Shown here in pieces: positions 35,867-43,690 of a stretch of DNA of 64,000 bases. Below the pieces are notes generated by a model. The model worked only from the letters and a program-made list of their open reading frames with translations. It was not told the DNA's origin and ran no database searches. Position 1 is the first letter of the stretch; every line of letters begins with the position of its first letter. Made by a program: the position numbers and the translations under genes. The stretch comes from Demequina sp. NBRC 110052. Its GTDB lineage: Bacteria > Actinomycetota > Actinomycetes > Actinomycetales > Demequinaceae. The DNA lies in the NCBI RefSeq assembly GCF_002090075.1, contig NZ_BBRI01000002.1, positions 434,001-498,000 of the forward strand. Direction: 5' to 3'.

Positions 35867-37098
35867 GCGCGACCTCCTGCGATCGCGCGGCGCGCCGTCC
35901 TGTACGTCGTCCTCGCCAGGTAGGCCCCCTCGATGGTCGCGAGCAGCGGCGCGCGCAAAGGCGTTCCCGACCGGGCGATGGTGCCCTCACGCCACATCGT
36001 CGAGCCTCTGAGCGAGGCGAGCGGCCCCTTCCACGGCTCCGTCGTCCACGTCTCCGTCCGCCCGAAGTCGTGCGATCTCGTTCCCACCGCGAGCGCCGTC
36101 GCGTCATCGGCCGTCGGCCAGACGATCGCGCGCCGCAGCCGCTTCCAGGCGCCAGGCGCATCGGCCAGGACCTTGGCCTCGCCGCCGGCGGCAACGTCTT
36201 CCTGCATGTAGCGCAGCACACCATGGAACGCCTCGCCCTCGAGGGGCAGCACCTTCTCAGACCAGCCGTCGACCTGTTCGAGGTTCGAGACCACGGCACC
36301 GTCCCGCTCGTCGAACCGCCTGACGCTCGGGAGCGCAGGCTCGAAGAGCCATTCCACGAAGTGCCAGTAGCGGAGCAATGAGCTGCGGGCCCGCCAGGGC
36401 GCGTAGCCGTCCGAATGCTCGATCAGGCCGTAGGTCGGCACGCGGGAGAGGTCCATGCCCGGCGCCCGCTGGTGCGCGATCAGGGCGGCGGAGACGCGCA
36501 GCTCGGGGAAGCCCTCGGCGAGCAGCAGTCCGGTAGTCCCATAGAGACCCGTGTCGACGAGCAGCGCGTGCTGCGCTCCTCCGAGGGACTCGCGCACGTG
36601 CCGGGTGAACCGCTCTGCCTGGACCAGGAGCTCTTCACGCGCCGGGGCGGCATCGGGGTGCGTCAGAACGGCGAGGACCGACGCAGCGTCGGCGGGCTCC
36701 TCGCCTCTCGGGATGTCTACGTCCATATCGACGCCCGAGAGCGCCTGTGCCGCCTCGCGGGCCGGAAGGTGCGAGAGCTCGCGCTGGATGGCCGTGCTGG
36801 CGGCCGGGCCGAACCGTGCGGACGTTCCCGTCAGGGCGGGCACGAGGGCGGGACGAATGGAGGTCAGCCGCGATGTCATGAACGGTACGGTCGCGGTCGG
36901 GGCGGGCCTCGCGACCGCGTCACCGAACCTCAGATACGCCTCGCGCAACCGCAGGCCCCCTCTGGCGCAGAACAGCATGGCCGTACCCTCAGGCACCTCG
37001 ATCAGGCTCGCCAGGCTCATCAGCCTCAGGCAGAACTCTGCGACCACCGGACCGAGCACCGCTCGACCGAACTCCTCTGGCGTGGCCTCGACCATCAC
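35863..37098 (-). CDS. unknown protein coupled to a HAD hydrolase
   Basis: 411 residues, without signal peptide or membrane segment. It has AMLFCARGGLRLREAYLRFG, HALLVDTGLYGTTGLLLAEG and LLRYWHFVEWLFEPALPSVR. It resembles the C-terminal part of the long HAD-type proteins grouped as COG5610, which occur in polysaccharide loci; here that part and the HAD part are separate, adjacent genes. The match is from memory and the function is unknown. The start may be GTG 37098 or ATG 37095, directly after the HAD stop. Its own stop overlaps the GT2 start. Confidence 0.65.
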   Translation of the reverse strand: MMVEATPEEFGRAVLGPVVAEFCLRLMSLASLIEVPEGTAMLFCARGGLRLREAYLRFGDAVARPAPTATVPFMTSRLTSIRPALVPALTGTSARFGPAASTAIQRELSHLPAREAAQALSGVDMDVDIPRGEEPADAASVLAVLTHPDAAPAREELLVQAERFTRHVRESLGGAQHALLVDTGLYGTTGLLLAEGFPELRVSAALIAHQRAPGMDLSRVPTYGLIEHSDGYAPWRARSSLLRYWHFVEWLFEPALPSVRRFDERDGAVVSNLEQVDGWSEKVLPLEGEAFHGVLRYMQEDVAAGGEAKVLADAPGAWKRLRRAIVWPTADDATALAVGTRSHDFGRTETWTTEPWKGPLASLRGSTMWREGTIARSGTPLRAPLLATIEGAYLARTTYRTARRAIAGGRA

Positions 37099-37099
37099 C

Positions 37100-37828
37100 T
37101 CACCCCCTTGAGTACATCACCAGCGCTTTCAGCCTTCCCACCGCGAGCGCGACCCCAAACGCGTGCCCCCGCGACAGATGGCGCGCGGCCCACCCCGCCG
37201 CAGTCGCTCTGCCGTAGTCCGCTGCCCACGTATCCCCCACGTGCAGGAAGTGCTCCGCCCCATAGCCTTCGAGGTCCGCCACCTTCTCGAAGATCCCGCC
37301 GTGGTGCTTCGTCGCGCCGAGTTCCGAACTGGTGTAGATGCGGTCGAACGGCTGCAGGCCGAGGACCCGCACCAACAGTTCGCCGACGTCGTCCGGCGCG
37401 TACCAGGTGTCGCTCGTCGCGATCACGCGCTGTCCCCGAGCGCGCGCCTCATCGATGATCGCGAGCGCTGGAGCCCCTGGCTTGAGCCGCTCGGCATCGA
37501 CGTCCTTCTCGCACTCGGCAAGCACCGAGGCGGCTTCGCCTCCGAGGCCGACGCTTGCGACGGTCGCGCGGCAGATCGCATCGAACCGGGGATCAGCCCC
37601 GGGCCGTTCCATGCTGATGGCCCGGTACGCGTTCGTGTGCGCAAGGATCCGCGCCGCCGCGAGCGCACCCGGATCCACTCCCAGCCGCGGGGCGGCACGA
37701 CGTCCGGACTTGACGAAGCGCTCAACCTGAGTGCTTCCGTCACGGAGCAGCACCGTGTCGAAGATGTCGAGCGACAGCACCGCCGGAGCCGGGGCGGTGA
37801 CCGAGTCCTGCAGCATGCCGACGCTCAC
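37100..37828 (-). CDS. HAD-superfamily hydrolase-like protein
   Basis: About 242 residues. HAD motif I is LSLDIFDTVLLRD, motif II lies at RVIATSDTWYAPDDV, the motif III Lys is likely in LGATKHHGGIFEKV, and motif IV is FLHVGDTWAADYGRA. The fold is that of a phosphatase or phosphotransferase, and the DIFDT motif keeps both catalytic Asp residues. GTG 37828 is preferred because GGAGG lies 5 nt upstream; ATG 37873 or ATG 37816 are alternatives. It probably works with the coupled 411-residue protein. Confidence 0.75.
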   Translation of the reverse strand: MSVGMLQDSVTAPAPAVLSLDIFDTVLLRDGSTQVERFVKSGRRAAPRLGVDPGALAAARILAHTNAYRAISMERPGADPRFDAICRATVASVGLGGEAASVLAECEKDVDAERLKPGAPALAIIDEARARGQRVIATSDTWYAPDDVGELLVRVLGLQPFDRIYTSSELGATKHHGGIFEKVADLEGYGAEHFLHVGDTWAADYGRATAAGWAARHLSRGHAFGVALAVGRLKALVMYSRG

Positions 37829-37934
37829 GGTGACCTCCGTGGGAGTGGAACAGCTCTGACGATCCGCCGCCATGCTAGCCCGAAGTGGCCGTTCGGCACT
37901 ATCGATTTGTCCCAAGTGCCCCTAATGTTGACCC

Positions 37935-39269
37935 GTGGCCTCCGCCCCCGAGAAGGACCCGAGCTTCAAGCGTGCGGCAGTTCTCATGACGGCGACGAGC
38001 TTCCTCGTCCCCGCCGCAGGACTCGTCACCGCACCCATCCTCGCCCACGGCCTCGGCGCTGAAGGGCGCGGACTCCTTGCGGCTGCCCTCGCGCCGTCGG
38101 CGCTGATGCTCAACCTCGCCACGCTTGGCCTCCCCGACGCGCTGACCTTCCATCTGGCGCGCCGCCCCAGCGTCACGCGCCCGACGGTCTTGTGGGCGTC
38201 GGTCGCGACGCTGGCCGTCGGCATCCTCTCCGTCGCTGTGACGGTGTTGCTGCTGCCGTTCCTCGCGGATGGCGACTCCGAACTCGGCTCCCTGATCTTC
38301 GTGGCGAGCGCGTCGACCGTGCCCGCGCTCATCGTGGGGGTCGTGCGCGGGGCCGCGATCGGCCGCCAGATGTGGAAGCACGTCGCTATCGAGAGGCTCA
38401 TCCTCACGGCGGGCCGTGTCGTCGCGTTCGGCGTGCTGTTCCTCACCGACACACTGACGGTGCTCACCGCCGTGATCGTCAACGTCGCACTGCCGGTCCT
38501 GGCGGGGGTCGTCTACATCGTCGTGGGCGCGAGGCCACCGCTCGATCAGGACAAGAGCGATGGAAGCGACGGCACGCTGAAGCCGCTGTTCGGCTACGGC
38601 GTGCGGGTCTGGTGGGGGTCGGTGGCGTCGATGACGCTGTCGCGCCTCGCCCCACTGCTGATGGTGCCCCTGTCCACCGCCTACGACCTCGGGCTCTATA
38701 CGGTCGCCACCACGGTCTCCGACCTGCCGCTCGTGGTGGCGCTGGCGATTCAAGGGGCCCTGTTCGGCGTGGGAAGCCGCGATCAGCTCGCGTCGCGGGT
38801 CGCCGACACGTCGCGTCTCACCCTGCTGCTCGCGATCGTGGGTTCCTCAGCACTGGCGCTCACCTTGCCGTGGTGGATCGAGCCGCTCTTCGGACCGGAG
38901 TTCGCGCCGGCGCTGTGGCCGACGATCCTGCTCCTGATCTCGGCGTGCGTCTGCGTTCCCGGCCTCATGACCGCGAGCGGCCTGAGCTCGTGGGAGAGGC
39001 CCACGCTCCGGAGCGTGGGCCTGGCGATCACCCTGGTAGCCAACATCGCCGCGTTCGTGATCCTCGTCCCGCCGTTCGGTGTGTGGGGCGCGGCGTGGAC
39101 GAGCCTGATCAGCAATGTCGTCATGACCGTCTTCATGGTCGTGATGGCGGGTCGCGTGCTCGGCCTGTCGCCCTGGGCGTTCGTGCGGATCACACGCGAC
39201 GACGTGGCCCGGGCGTGGACCCTCGGCATGTCTGCGAGGGACCGTGCCTTCGCGATGGCGCGCCGCTAG
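37935..39269 (+). CDS. Wzx-type polysaccharide flippase
   Basis: 444 residues with about twelve predicted membrane segments. FLVPAAGLVTAPILAHGLGA and GAEGRGLLAAALAPSALMLN are typical of the polysaccharide transporter (PST/MVF) family, which flips the lipid-linked unit across the membrane. The GTG at 37935 is 106 nt from the divergent HAD start; a promoter is likely in this gap. It closes the exopolysaccharide locus at its right end. Confidence 0.85.
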   Translation: MASAPEKDPSFKRAAVLMTATSFLVPAAGLVTAPILAHGLGAEGRGLLAAALAPSALMLNLATLGLPDALTFHLARRPSVTRPTVLWASVATLAVGILSVAVTVLLLPFLADGDSELGSLIFVASASTVPALIVGVVRGAAIGRQMWKHVAIERLILTAGRVVAFGVLFLTDTLTVLTAVIVNVALPVLAGVVYIVVGARPPLDQDKSDGSDGTLKPLFGYGVRVWWGSVASMTLSRLAPLLMVPLSTAYDLGLYTVATTVSDLPLVVALAIQGALFGVGSRDQLASRVADTSRLTLLLAIVGSSALALTLPWWIEPLFGPEFAPALWPTILLLISACVCVPGLMTASGLSSWERPTLRSVGLAITLVANIAAFVILVPPFGVWGAAWTSLISNVVMTVFMVVMAGRVLGLSPWAFVRITRDDVARAWTLGMSARDRAFAMARR

Positions 39270-39287
39270 CGTGCCGGTCAGCAGCGC

Positions 39288-40511
39288 CTAGCCCGGCCCC
39301 GCGTCCGACGCGCGGGCCGGGTCAAGCCCTTCGCCGTCGGCTCCCTCGACGGCGGCTTCGGCGACGTCCTCGTCGCGAATCGCGTGGCGTCCGACGACCA
39401 GCGCCCCGATCGCGGTGGTCAGCGGCACGGCGAGCACGAGCCCGATCGACCCGACGAGTGTGCGCACGACCTCCTCGGCGAACTCAGCGGACGTGAGCGT
39501 GACGCCGAGGCTCTGGCTGTAGAGCGAGACCATCATGATCGTGGGCAGTGCGGCCCCGACGTAGGCGAAGGCGATGGTGTAGACGGTGGAGGCGATGTGA
39601 TCGCGGCCCACGCGCATGCCGCGCCTGAAGAGCTCCCAGCGCGACATGTCTGGCCGCACGGCGCGCAGCTCCCACACGGCGGAGGCCTGCGTGATGGTGA
39701 CGTCGTTGAGGACGCCGAGCCCCGCGAGGATGATGCCGCACAGCACGAGGCCCTCGAGCGATACCCCGCGGTACCAGAACTCGAGGTGCACGCCCTCCTC
39801 GTTCCAGATGCCTGTCAGCCTCGAGGCTCCCACGGCCCACCAGGCAAGGGCCGCGGTGATCATCAGGCCCGCGAGCGTGCCGAGGTACGCAGTGGTGGTA
39901 CGAGCGTTCGGGCCGTGCGCAAGGTACAGCAGCACGAAGAGCGCCCCAGAGCCGGTCACGAGGCCCACGATCAGTGGGTCCCCGCCTGCGAACAGCGCGG
40001 GGATCGTGAACAGGATCACCACTCCGAAGGCGGCGACCAGACCGAGCAGCGCACCGAGCCCGCGCCAGCGGGCGACGGCGAGCACGACGAGCACGTAGGC
40101 GATCGCCAGGATCAGCAGCGGCGAGCCGCGCTCGAAGTCGGCGAACACCAGGTACCCGTCGGGCAGTTCGAGCGCGCGGATGACATCGCCCGTGCGGATC
40201 TCGAGGGCGGGGTCCCCGGTGCCGAGCAGGATCACCTCACCCTGATCCTCCTCGCCCCGGATCAGCGCGCCGTACTCTCCCTCGACCCCGCTCGAGGCTG
40301 GCCCGATGATCTCGGCGGTGACCCACCGCGAGCCCTCAGCGGCCGTGGGCCAGGTGCCCAGCTCGTCGGCGTCCTGAGGCCACACGACGGCCGCGCCGAC
40401 CAGGGTCAGGAACAGCACCACCCCCACGATCGACGCAAGGATGATCGACGTGCGCTCGCTCGCCCGGGGAGCGGACTCGAGCGCGGTGCCGTGCGAGTGG
40501 CCCGCGCCCAT
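39288..40511 (-). CDS. YibE/F family membrane protein
   Basis: 407 residues: a short His-containing N-terminal tail, one membrane segment, an extracytoplasmic beta domain (about 60-130), then about seven membrane segments. GVLNDVTITQASAVWELRAV and GRDHIASTVYTIAFAYVGAA are characteristic of YibE/F proteins. Function is not established. The ATG at 40511 lies 4 nt after the glyS stop on the same strand, so the two are probably cotranscribed. Confidence 0.85.
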   Translation of the reverse strand: MGAGHSHGTALESAPRASERTSIILASIVGVVLFLTLVGAAVVWPQDADELGTWPTAAEGSRWVTAEIIGPASSGVEGEYGALIRGEEDQGEVILLGTGDPALEIRTGDVIRALELPDGYLVFADFERGSPLLILAIAYVLVVLAVARWRGLGALLGLVAAFGVVILFTIPALFAGGDPLIVGLVTGSGALFVLLYLAHGPNARTTTAYLGTLAGLMITAALAWWAVGASRLTGIWNEEGVHLEFWYRGVSLEGLVLCGIILAGLGVLNDVTITQASAVWELRAVRPDMSRWELFRRGMRVGRDHIASTVYTIAFAYVGAALPTIMMVSLYSQSLGVTLTSAEFAEEVVRTLVGSIGLVLAVPLTTAIGALVVGRHAIRDEDVAEAAVEGADGEGLDPARASDAGPG

Positions 40512-40515
40512 GGGA

Positions 40516-41901
40516 TCACGCGCCCAGGAGCTTGGGCGCGAGGTACTCCGCGACCTTGCTGAGCGCCACGCGCTCCTGCTGCATCGTGTCGCGATCGCGG
40601 ATGGTGACGGCCTGGTCATCCTTCGTGTCGAAGTCGACGGTGATGCAGAACGGTGTGCCCACCTCGTCCTGGCGGCGGTAGCGCTTGCCGATGGACTGCG
40701 TCACGTCGAGCTCGACATTCCAGTGCGCGCGCAGCTCGGTCGCGAGCGCCTGTGCGGTGGGCACGAGCTCCTCCGACTTGGACAGCGGCAGGACGGCCGC
40801 CTTCACGGGAGCGAGTCGCTTGTCGAGGCGCAGCACGGTGCGGGTCTCGGTGCCGCCCTTCGCGGTGGGCACCTCCTCTTCCTCATACGCCTCGACGAGG
40901 AACGCCATGAGGCTTCGCGAGAGGCCGGCGGCGGGCTCGATCACGTACGGGGTGAAGCGCTCGTTCGTGGTGGGGTCGAGGTAGCTGAGGTCCTTGCCGG
41001 AGTGCTCGGAGTGCGTCTTGAGATCGAAGTCGGTGCGGTTGGCGATTCCCTCGAGCTCGCCCCACTCGCTGCCCTGGAAGCCGAAGCGGTACTCGATGTC
41101 GACGGTGCGCTTGGAGTAGTGCGAGAGCTTCTCCTGCGGGTGCTCGAACAGGCGCAGGTTCTCGGGGTCGATGCCAAGGTCGGTGTACCACGCGTGGCGC
41201 GTGTCGATCCAGGTCTGGTGCCACTCCTCGTCGGTGCCGGGCACCACGAAGAACTCCATCTCCATCTGCTCGAACTCGCGGGTGCGGAAGATGAAGTTTC
41301 CTGGCGTGATCTCGTTGCGGAACGACTTGCCGACCTGGGCGATGCCGAACGGGGGCTTCACGCGCGAGGCACGCATCACGTTCTCGAAGTTCACGAAGAT
41401 GCCCTGCGCGGTCTCGGGACGGAGGTAGTGCAGGCCGGAGTCGTCCGACGCGGCGCCGAGGTAGGTGCGCAGCAGTCCGTTGAACATCTTGGGCTCGGTG
41501 AACTGGCCGCGCGTGCCGCAGTTCGCGCACGCGATCTCGGCGAGGCCGCCCTCGGGCGCGCGGCCCTTCTTCTCCTCGAACTCCTCGAGCAGGTGGTCCT
41601 CGCGGTAGCGCTTGTGGCAGCTGAGGCACTCGACCAGCGGGTCGACGAACGCCTTGATGTGACCCGAGGCCTCCCACACCTGAGGGGCGAGGATCACGGA
41701 CGAGTCGAGACCGACGATGTCGTCGCGGCTCGTGACCATCGCACGCCACCACTGGCGCTTGATGTTCTCCTTGAGCTCGACGCCGAGGGGCCCGTAGTCC
41801 CACGCGGAGCGCGTACCGCCGTAGATCTCACTGCACGGGAACACGAAGCCGCGGCGCTTCGCGAGCGAGATGACGTTGTCGAGACGGCTGGGTGCGGCCA
41901 C
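40516..41901 (-). CDS. glyS: glycyl-tRNA synthetase, alpha2 type
   Basis: 461 residues, full length for the dimeric class II enzyme. It charges tRNA-Gly. Class II motifs are visible ([20 protein letters not shown] for motif 2, [20 protein letters not shown] for motif 3), along with [17 protein letters not shown] and two CxxC pairs ([16 protein letters not shown]) in the insertion. The ATG at 41901 gives [19 protein letters not shown]. It is followed closely by the YibE/F gene. Confidence 0.97.
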   Translation of the reverse strand: MAAPSRLDNVISLAKRRGFVFPCSEIYGGTRSAWDYGPLGVELKENIKRQWWRAMVTSRDDIVGLDSSVILAPQVWEASGHIKAFVDPLVECLSCHKRYREDHLLEEFEEKKGRAPEGGLAEIACANCGTRGQFTEPKMFNGLLRTYLGAASDDSGLHYLRPETAQGIFVNFENVMRASRVKPPFGIAQVGKSFRNEITPGNFIFRTREFEQMEMEFFVVPGTDEEWHQTWIDTRHAWYTDLGIDPENLRLFEHPQEKLSHYSKRTVDIEYRFGFQGSEWGELEGIANRTDFDLKTHSEHSGKDLSYLDPTTNERFTPYVIEPAAGLSRSLMAFLVEAYEEEEVPTAKGGTETRTVLRLDKRLAPVKAAVLPLSKSEELVPTAQALATELRAHWNVELDVTQSIGKRYRRQDEVGTPFCITVDFDTKDDQAVTIRDRDTMQQERVALSKVAEYLAPKLLGA

Positions 41902-41983
41902 GGGTTACTCCTTGCGGGCGGTCGTCGGATGCTCGCTCAAGTCTAGTGGTGCGGTGCGCAACCCCGAGCCCGCCGACGAGAGA

Positions 41984-42018
41984 GGGGTCCGGATCCTCCG
42001 CACGAGGACCCGGACCCC
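41984..42018. terminator. terminator downstream of the zinc-free ribosomal operon
   Basis: A 15-bp stem with one G-T pair has arms at 41984-41998 and 42004-42018 and a 5-nt loop. It lies between the HU-like stop and the glyS start. Confidence 0.75.
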
Positions 42019-42024
42019 TGTGGC

Positions 42025-42053
42025 GGTCGGCCGCTTCCCCACAGCGGCCGACC
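42025..42053. terminator. second hairpin directly after the HU-like gene
   Basis: A perfect 11-bp stem (42025-42035 with 42043-42053) with a 7-nt loop lies 5 nt beyond the HU-like stop. Together with the next hairpin it forms a tandem terminator. Confidence 0.75.
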
Positions 42054-42058
42054 ACGAT

Positions 42059-42352
42059 TCAGCTCGCGCGGCTCGCTGCGGCCGCAGCGCGCAAACGACT
42101 CCCTGGCTTCAGACGAGCTACATGTGCGGCCGCGACCGTGAGAGGCTCACCGGAGCGGGGATTGCGCCCCTGACGCTCAGCACGCGCGACGACGTCGAGC
42201 GACAGGATGCCGGGCAATCGCACCGACGCTCCCGCGGACGCGGCTGCGAGCAGGGAGTCTTCGATTGCAGCCAGGGCGCGGCTGGCCGCCCGGTCGCTGA
42301 TGTCAGCCGCACTGGCCATGGCGGCAATGAGGTTCTGTCGTGAGACGGTCAT
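42059..42352 (-). CDS. HU-like DNA-binding protein
   Basis: 97 residues matching the HU/IHF fold: SRQNLIAAMASAADISDRAA helices, then VRLPGILSLDVVARAERQGR and NPRSGEPLTVAAAHVARLKP, where the RNP of the DNA-intercalating arm is intact. HU proteins bend and compact DNA. It is the last gene of the Zur-controlled ribosomal-protein operon; its ATG overlaps the rpmF stop by one base (TGATG). It is therefore probably made when zinc is scarce. It is Ala-rich and lacks Cys. Confidence 0.85.
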   Translation of the reverse strand: MTVSRQNLIAAMASAADISDRAASRALAAIEDSLLAAASAGASVRLPGILSLDVVARAERQGRNPRSGEPLTVAAAHVARLKPGSRLRAAAAASRAS

Positions 42353-42555
42353 CAAGGTCCTTTCGTCGTGACGCGCGAGGCGTCGAGGGTGCTGGAGTCG
42401 AGCAGCCCACGGCGCGCGGCTGCGACGAGTCGGCGCGGGAGCCGGTAGCGGCCGCCGTCGATCGTGGCCTCTGTGAGGGTGACGTGCTCCGCCTTCCACT
42501 GCGCGCGGCGCATGCGCGTCCGGGCGCGGGAGGTCTTGCGCTTCGGTACGGCCAT
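42352..42555 (-). CDS. rpmF: ribosomal protein L32, zinc-free form
   Basis: 67 residues beginning [20 protein letters not shown], which is a clear L32 N-terminus. The four Cys that bind zinc in the usual L32 are absent, so this is the C-minus paralogue. Its ATG overlaps the rpmJ stop by one base, and its stop overlaps the HU-like start. It would replace the zinc form in the large subunit during zinc starvation. Confidence 0.9.
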   Translation of the reverse strand: MAVPKRKTSRARTRMRRAQWKAEHVTLTEATIDGGRYRLPRRLVAAARRGLLDSSTLDASRVTTKGP

Positions 42556-42677
42556 CAGCCCTGCCTGGCCTTGAGGCGGGGGTTGCGCTTGTTGATCACG
42601 AAGGTCTTGCCTCGCCTGCGGACCACGATTGATCCTTCCTTGCGGGCGAGAGAGCGGATGCTTGCGCGCACTTTCAT
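42555..42677 (-). CDS. rpmJ: ribosomal protein L36, zinc-free form
   Basis: A 40-residue protein, translated by hand from the minus strand: it starts [20 protein letters not shown] and continues [20 protein letters not shown]. This is L36 with all zinc ligands missing. The gene overlaps rpmE2 upstream (ATGA at its start) and rpmF downstream (one base). The usual zinc-type L36 should be encoded elsewhere in the genome. Confidence 0.92.
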   Translation of the reverse strand: MKVRASIRSLARKEGSIVVRRRGKTFVINKRNPRLKARQG

Positions 42678-42925
42678 GAAATGTCCTTTCCGTAGCGGCG
42701 GTTGAAGCGCTCGACGCGCCCAGCGGTGTCGATGACCTTGGACTGACCCGTGTAGAACGGATGGCTTGCCGAGGAGATCTCGACGTCGATCACCGGGTAC
42801 TCGTTGCCGTCCTCCCAGATGACCGTCTCCGAGGAACCGCGGGTCGAGCGCGTGAGGATTGCAAAGCCTGTTGATCGGTCGCGGAATACGACGGGTCCAT
42901 ATGCGGGGTGGATTCCCTTGCGCAT
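42674..42925 (-). CDS. rpmE2: ribosomal protein L31 type B
   Basis: 83 residues: [20 protein letters not shown], then [20 protein letters not shown] and ERFNRRYGK, the type B L31 pattern. No CxxC is present. ATG 42925 is chosen, overlapping the rpsN stop by one base as in the rest of the operon; an adjacent GTG at 42928 would add one residue. It replaces the zinc-binding L31 when zinc is short. Confidence 0.95.
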   Translation of the reverse strand: MRKGIHPAYGPVVFRDRSTGFAILTRSTRGSSETVIWEDGNEYPVIDVEISSASHPFYTGQSKVIDTAGRVERFNRRYGKDIS

Positions 42926-43230
42926 CACCAGCTCGCCTTCGTCACGCCGGGGAGCTCGCCACGCAGGGCGGCCTGGCGGAACGACACGCGGGAGAGGCCG
43001 AACGTGTTCAGGTGGCCGCGAGGCCGGCCGTCCGCGGTGTCCCGGTTCCTCAGCCGTGTCGGGGAGGCGTCTCGCGGCAGGGCGTGGAGGGCTGACATGG
43101 CCTGTGCTCGCTCCTGGGGCGTGAGGTGCGGGTTCACCGACGCCTCCTTGAACTCGTGACGGCGCTCCGCGTAGCGGGCTACGGTCTGTTCGCGCTGGTG
43201 CTGCCGCGCGATCTTGCTCTTCTTAGCCAT
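42925..43230 (-). CDS. rpsN: ribosomal protein S14, zinc-free long form
   Basis: 101 residues: [20 protein letters not shown] at the start, [20 protein letters not shown] in the middle and [20 protein letters not shown] at the end. This long form lacks the CxxC...CxxC of the short zinc type. ATG 43230 overlaps the rpmG stop by one base. The open frame further upstream is a shadow of rpmG. Confidence 0.95.
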   Translation of the reverse strand: MAKKSKIARQHQREQTVARYAERRHEFKEASVNPHLTPQERAQAMSALHALPRDASPTRLRNRDTADGRPRGHLNTFGLSRVSFRQAALRGELPGVTKASW

Positions 43231-43397
43231 CAGCGGGTCTCCTTGAAGTCGACGTGGCACCGCGCGATCCGGTCGTACTTCCTGAGCACGAGGCGGTCCG
43301 GGGTGTTGCGGCGACTCTTGGTGGTGACGTAGCGAACGCCGGTGCCTACTGTCGACTCGAGAGTCACCTTGTCGCGGATGTCCTTGCGCGCGGCCAT
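43230..43397 (-). CDS. rpmG: ribosomal protein L33, zinc-free form
   Basis: A 55-residue protein, translated by hand: it starts [20 protein letters not shown], then [20 protein letters not shown] and ends [16 protein letters not shown]. This is L33; it has one Cys only and so no zinc knuckle. It overlaps rpmB upstream and rpsN downstream by one base each. Confidence 0.94.
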   Translation of the reverse strand: MAARKDIRDKVTLESTVGTGVRYVTTKSRRNTPDRLVLRKYDRIARCHVDFKETR

Positions 43398-43636
43398 CAG
43401 ATCCGCTCCCCCGTCGCAAGAAGGCGTGCCGCGACTGCTTCGATGCCATCCCGGTCAATCACCTTGAGACCCTTCGCGCTGACGAAGATCGTGACTCTGC
43501 GGCCGAGGCTTGGCACCCAGAAGGTCCGGCGCTGGATGTTGACCTTCCAGCGCCTCGAGCTGCGGCGGTGGGAATGGGAGATGGACTTTCCGAAGCTGGG
43601 CACCGCTCCGGTGACTTGGCATCGCTGTGCTGACAT
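43397..43636 (-). CDS. rpmB: ribosomal protein L28, zinc-free form
   Basis: 79 residues: [40 protein letters not shown] and [20 protein letters not shown]. It has a single Cys, so it is the C-minus paralogue. ATG 43636 is the standard L28 start; 12 extra residues upstream would cross the Zur box. It is the first gene of the seven-gene operon and lies 17 nt from the Zur box. Confidence 0.94.
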   Translation of the reverse strand: MSAQRCQVTGAVPSFGKSISHSHRRSSRRWKVNIQRRTFWVPSLGRRVTIFVSAKGLKVIDRDGIEAVAARLLATGERI

Positions 43637-43653
43637 GTCGAACAAACTAGTAA

Positions 43654-43668
43654 TGAGAATCGTTCTCG
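43654..43668. promoter_or_regulatory. Zur box between the ribosomal operon and the CobW-like gene
   Basis: TGAGAATCGTTCTCG fits the 7-1-7 Zur palindrome of actinobacteria (like TGAAAATGATTTTCA), with GAGAA and TTCTC as perfect arms. It is centred 25 nt from the rpmB start and 30 nt from the start of the divergent gene, so one site can repress both when zinc is present. Confidence 0.85.
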
Positions 43669-43690
43669 TCAAGTGCTACAGTCGGCCGCT

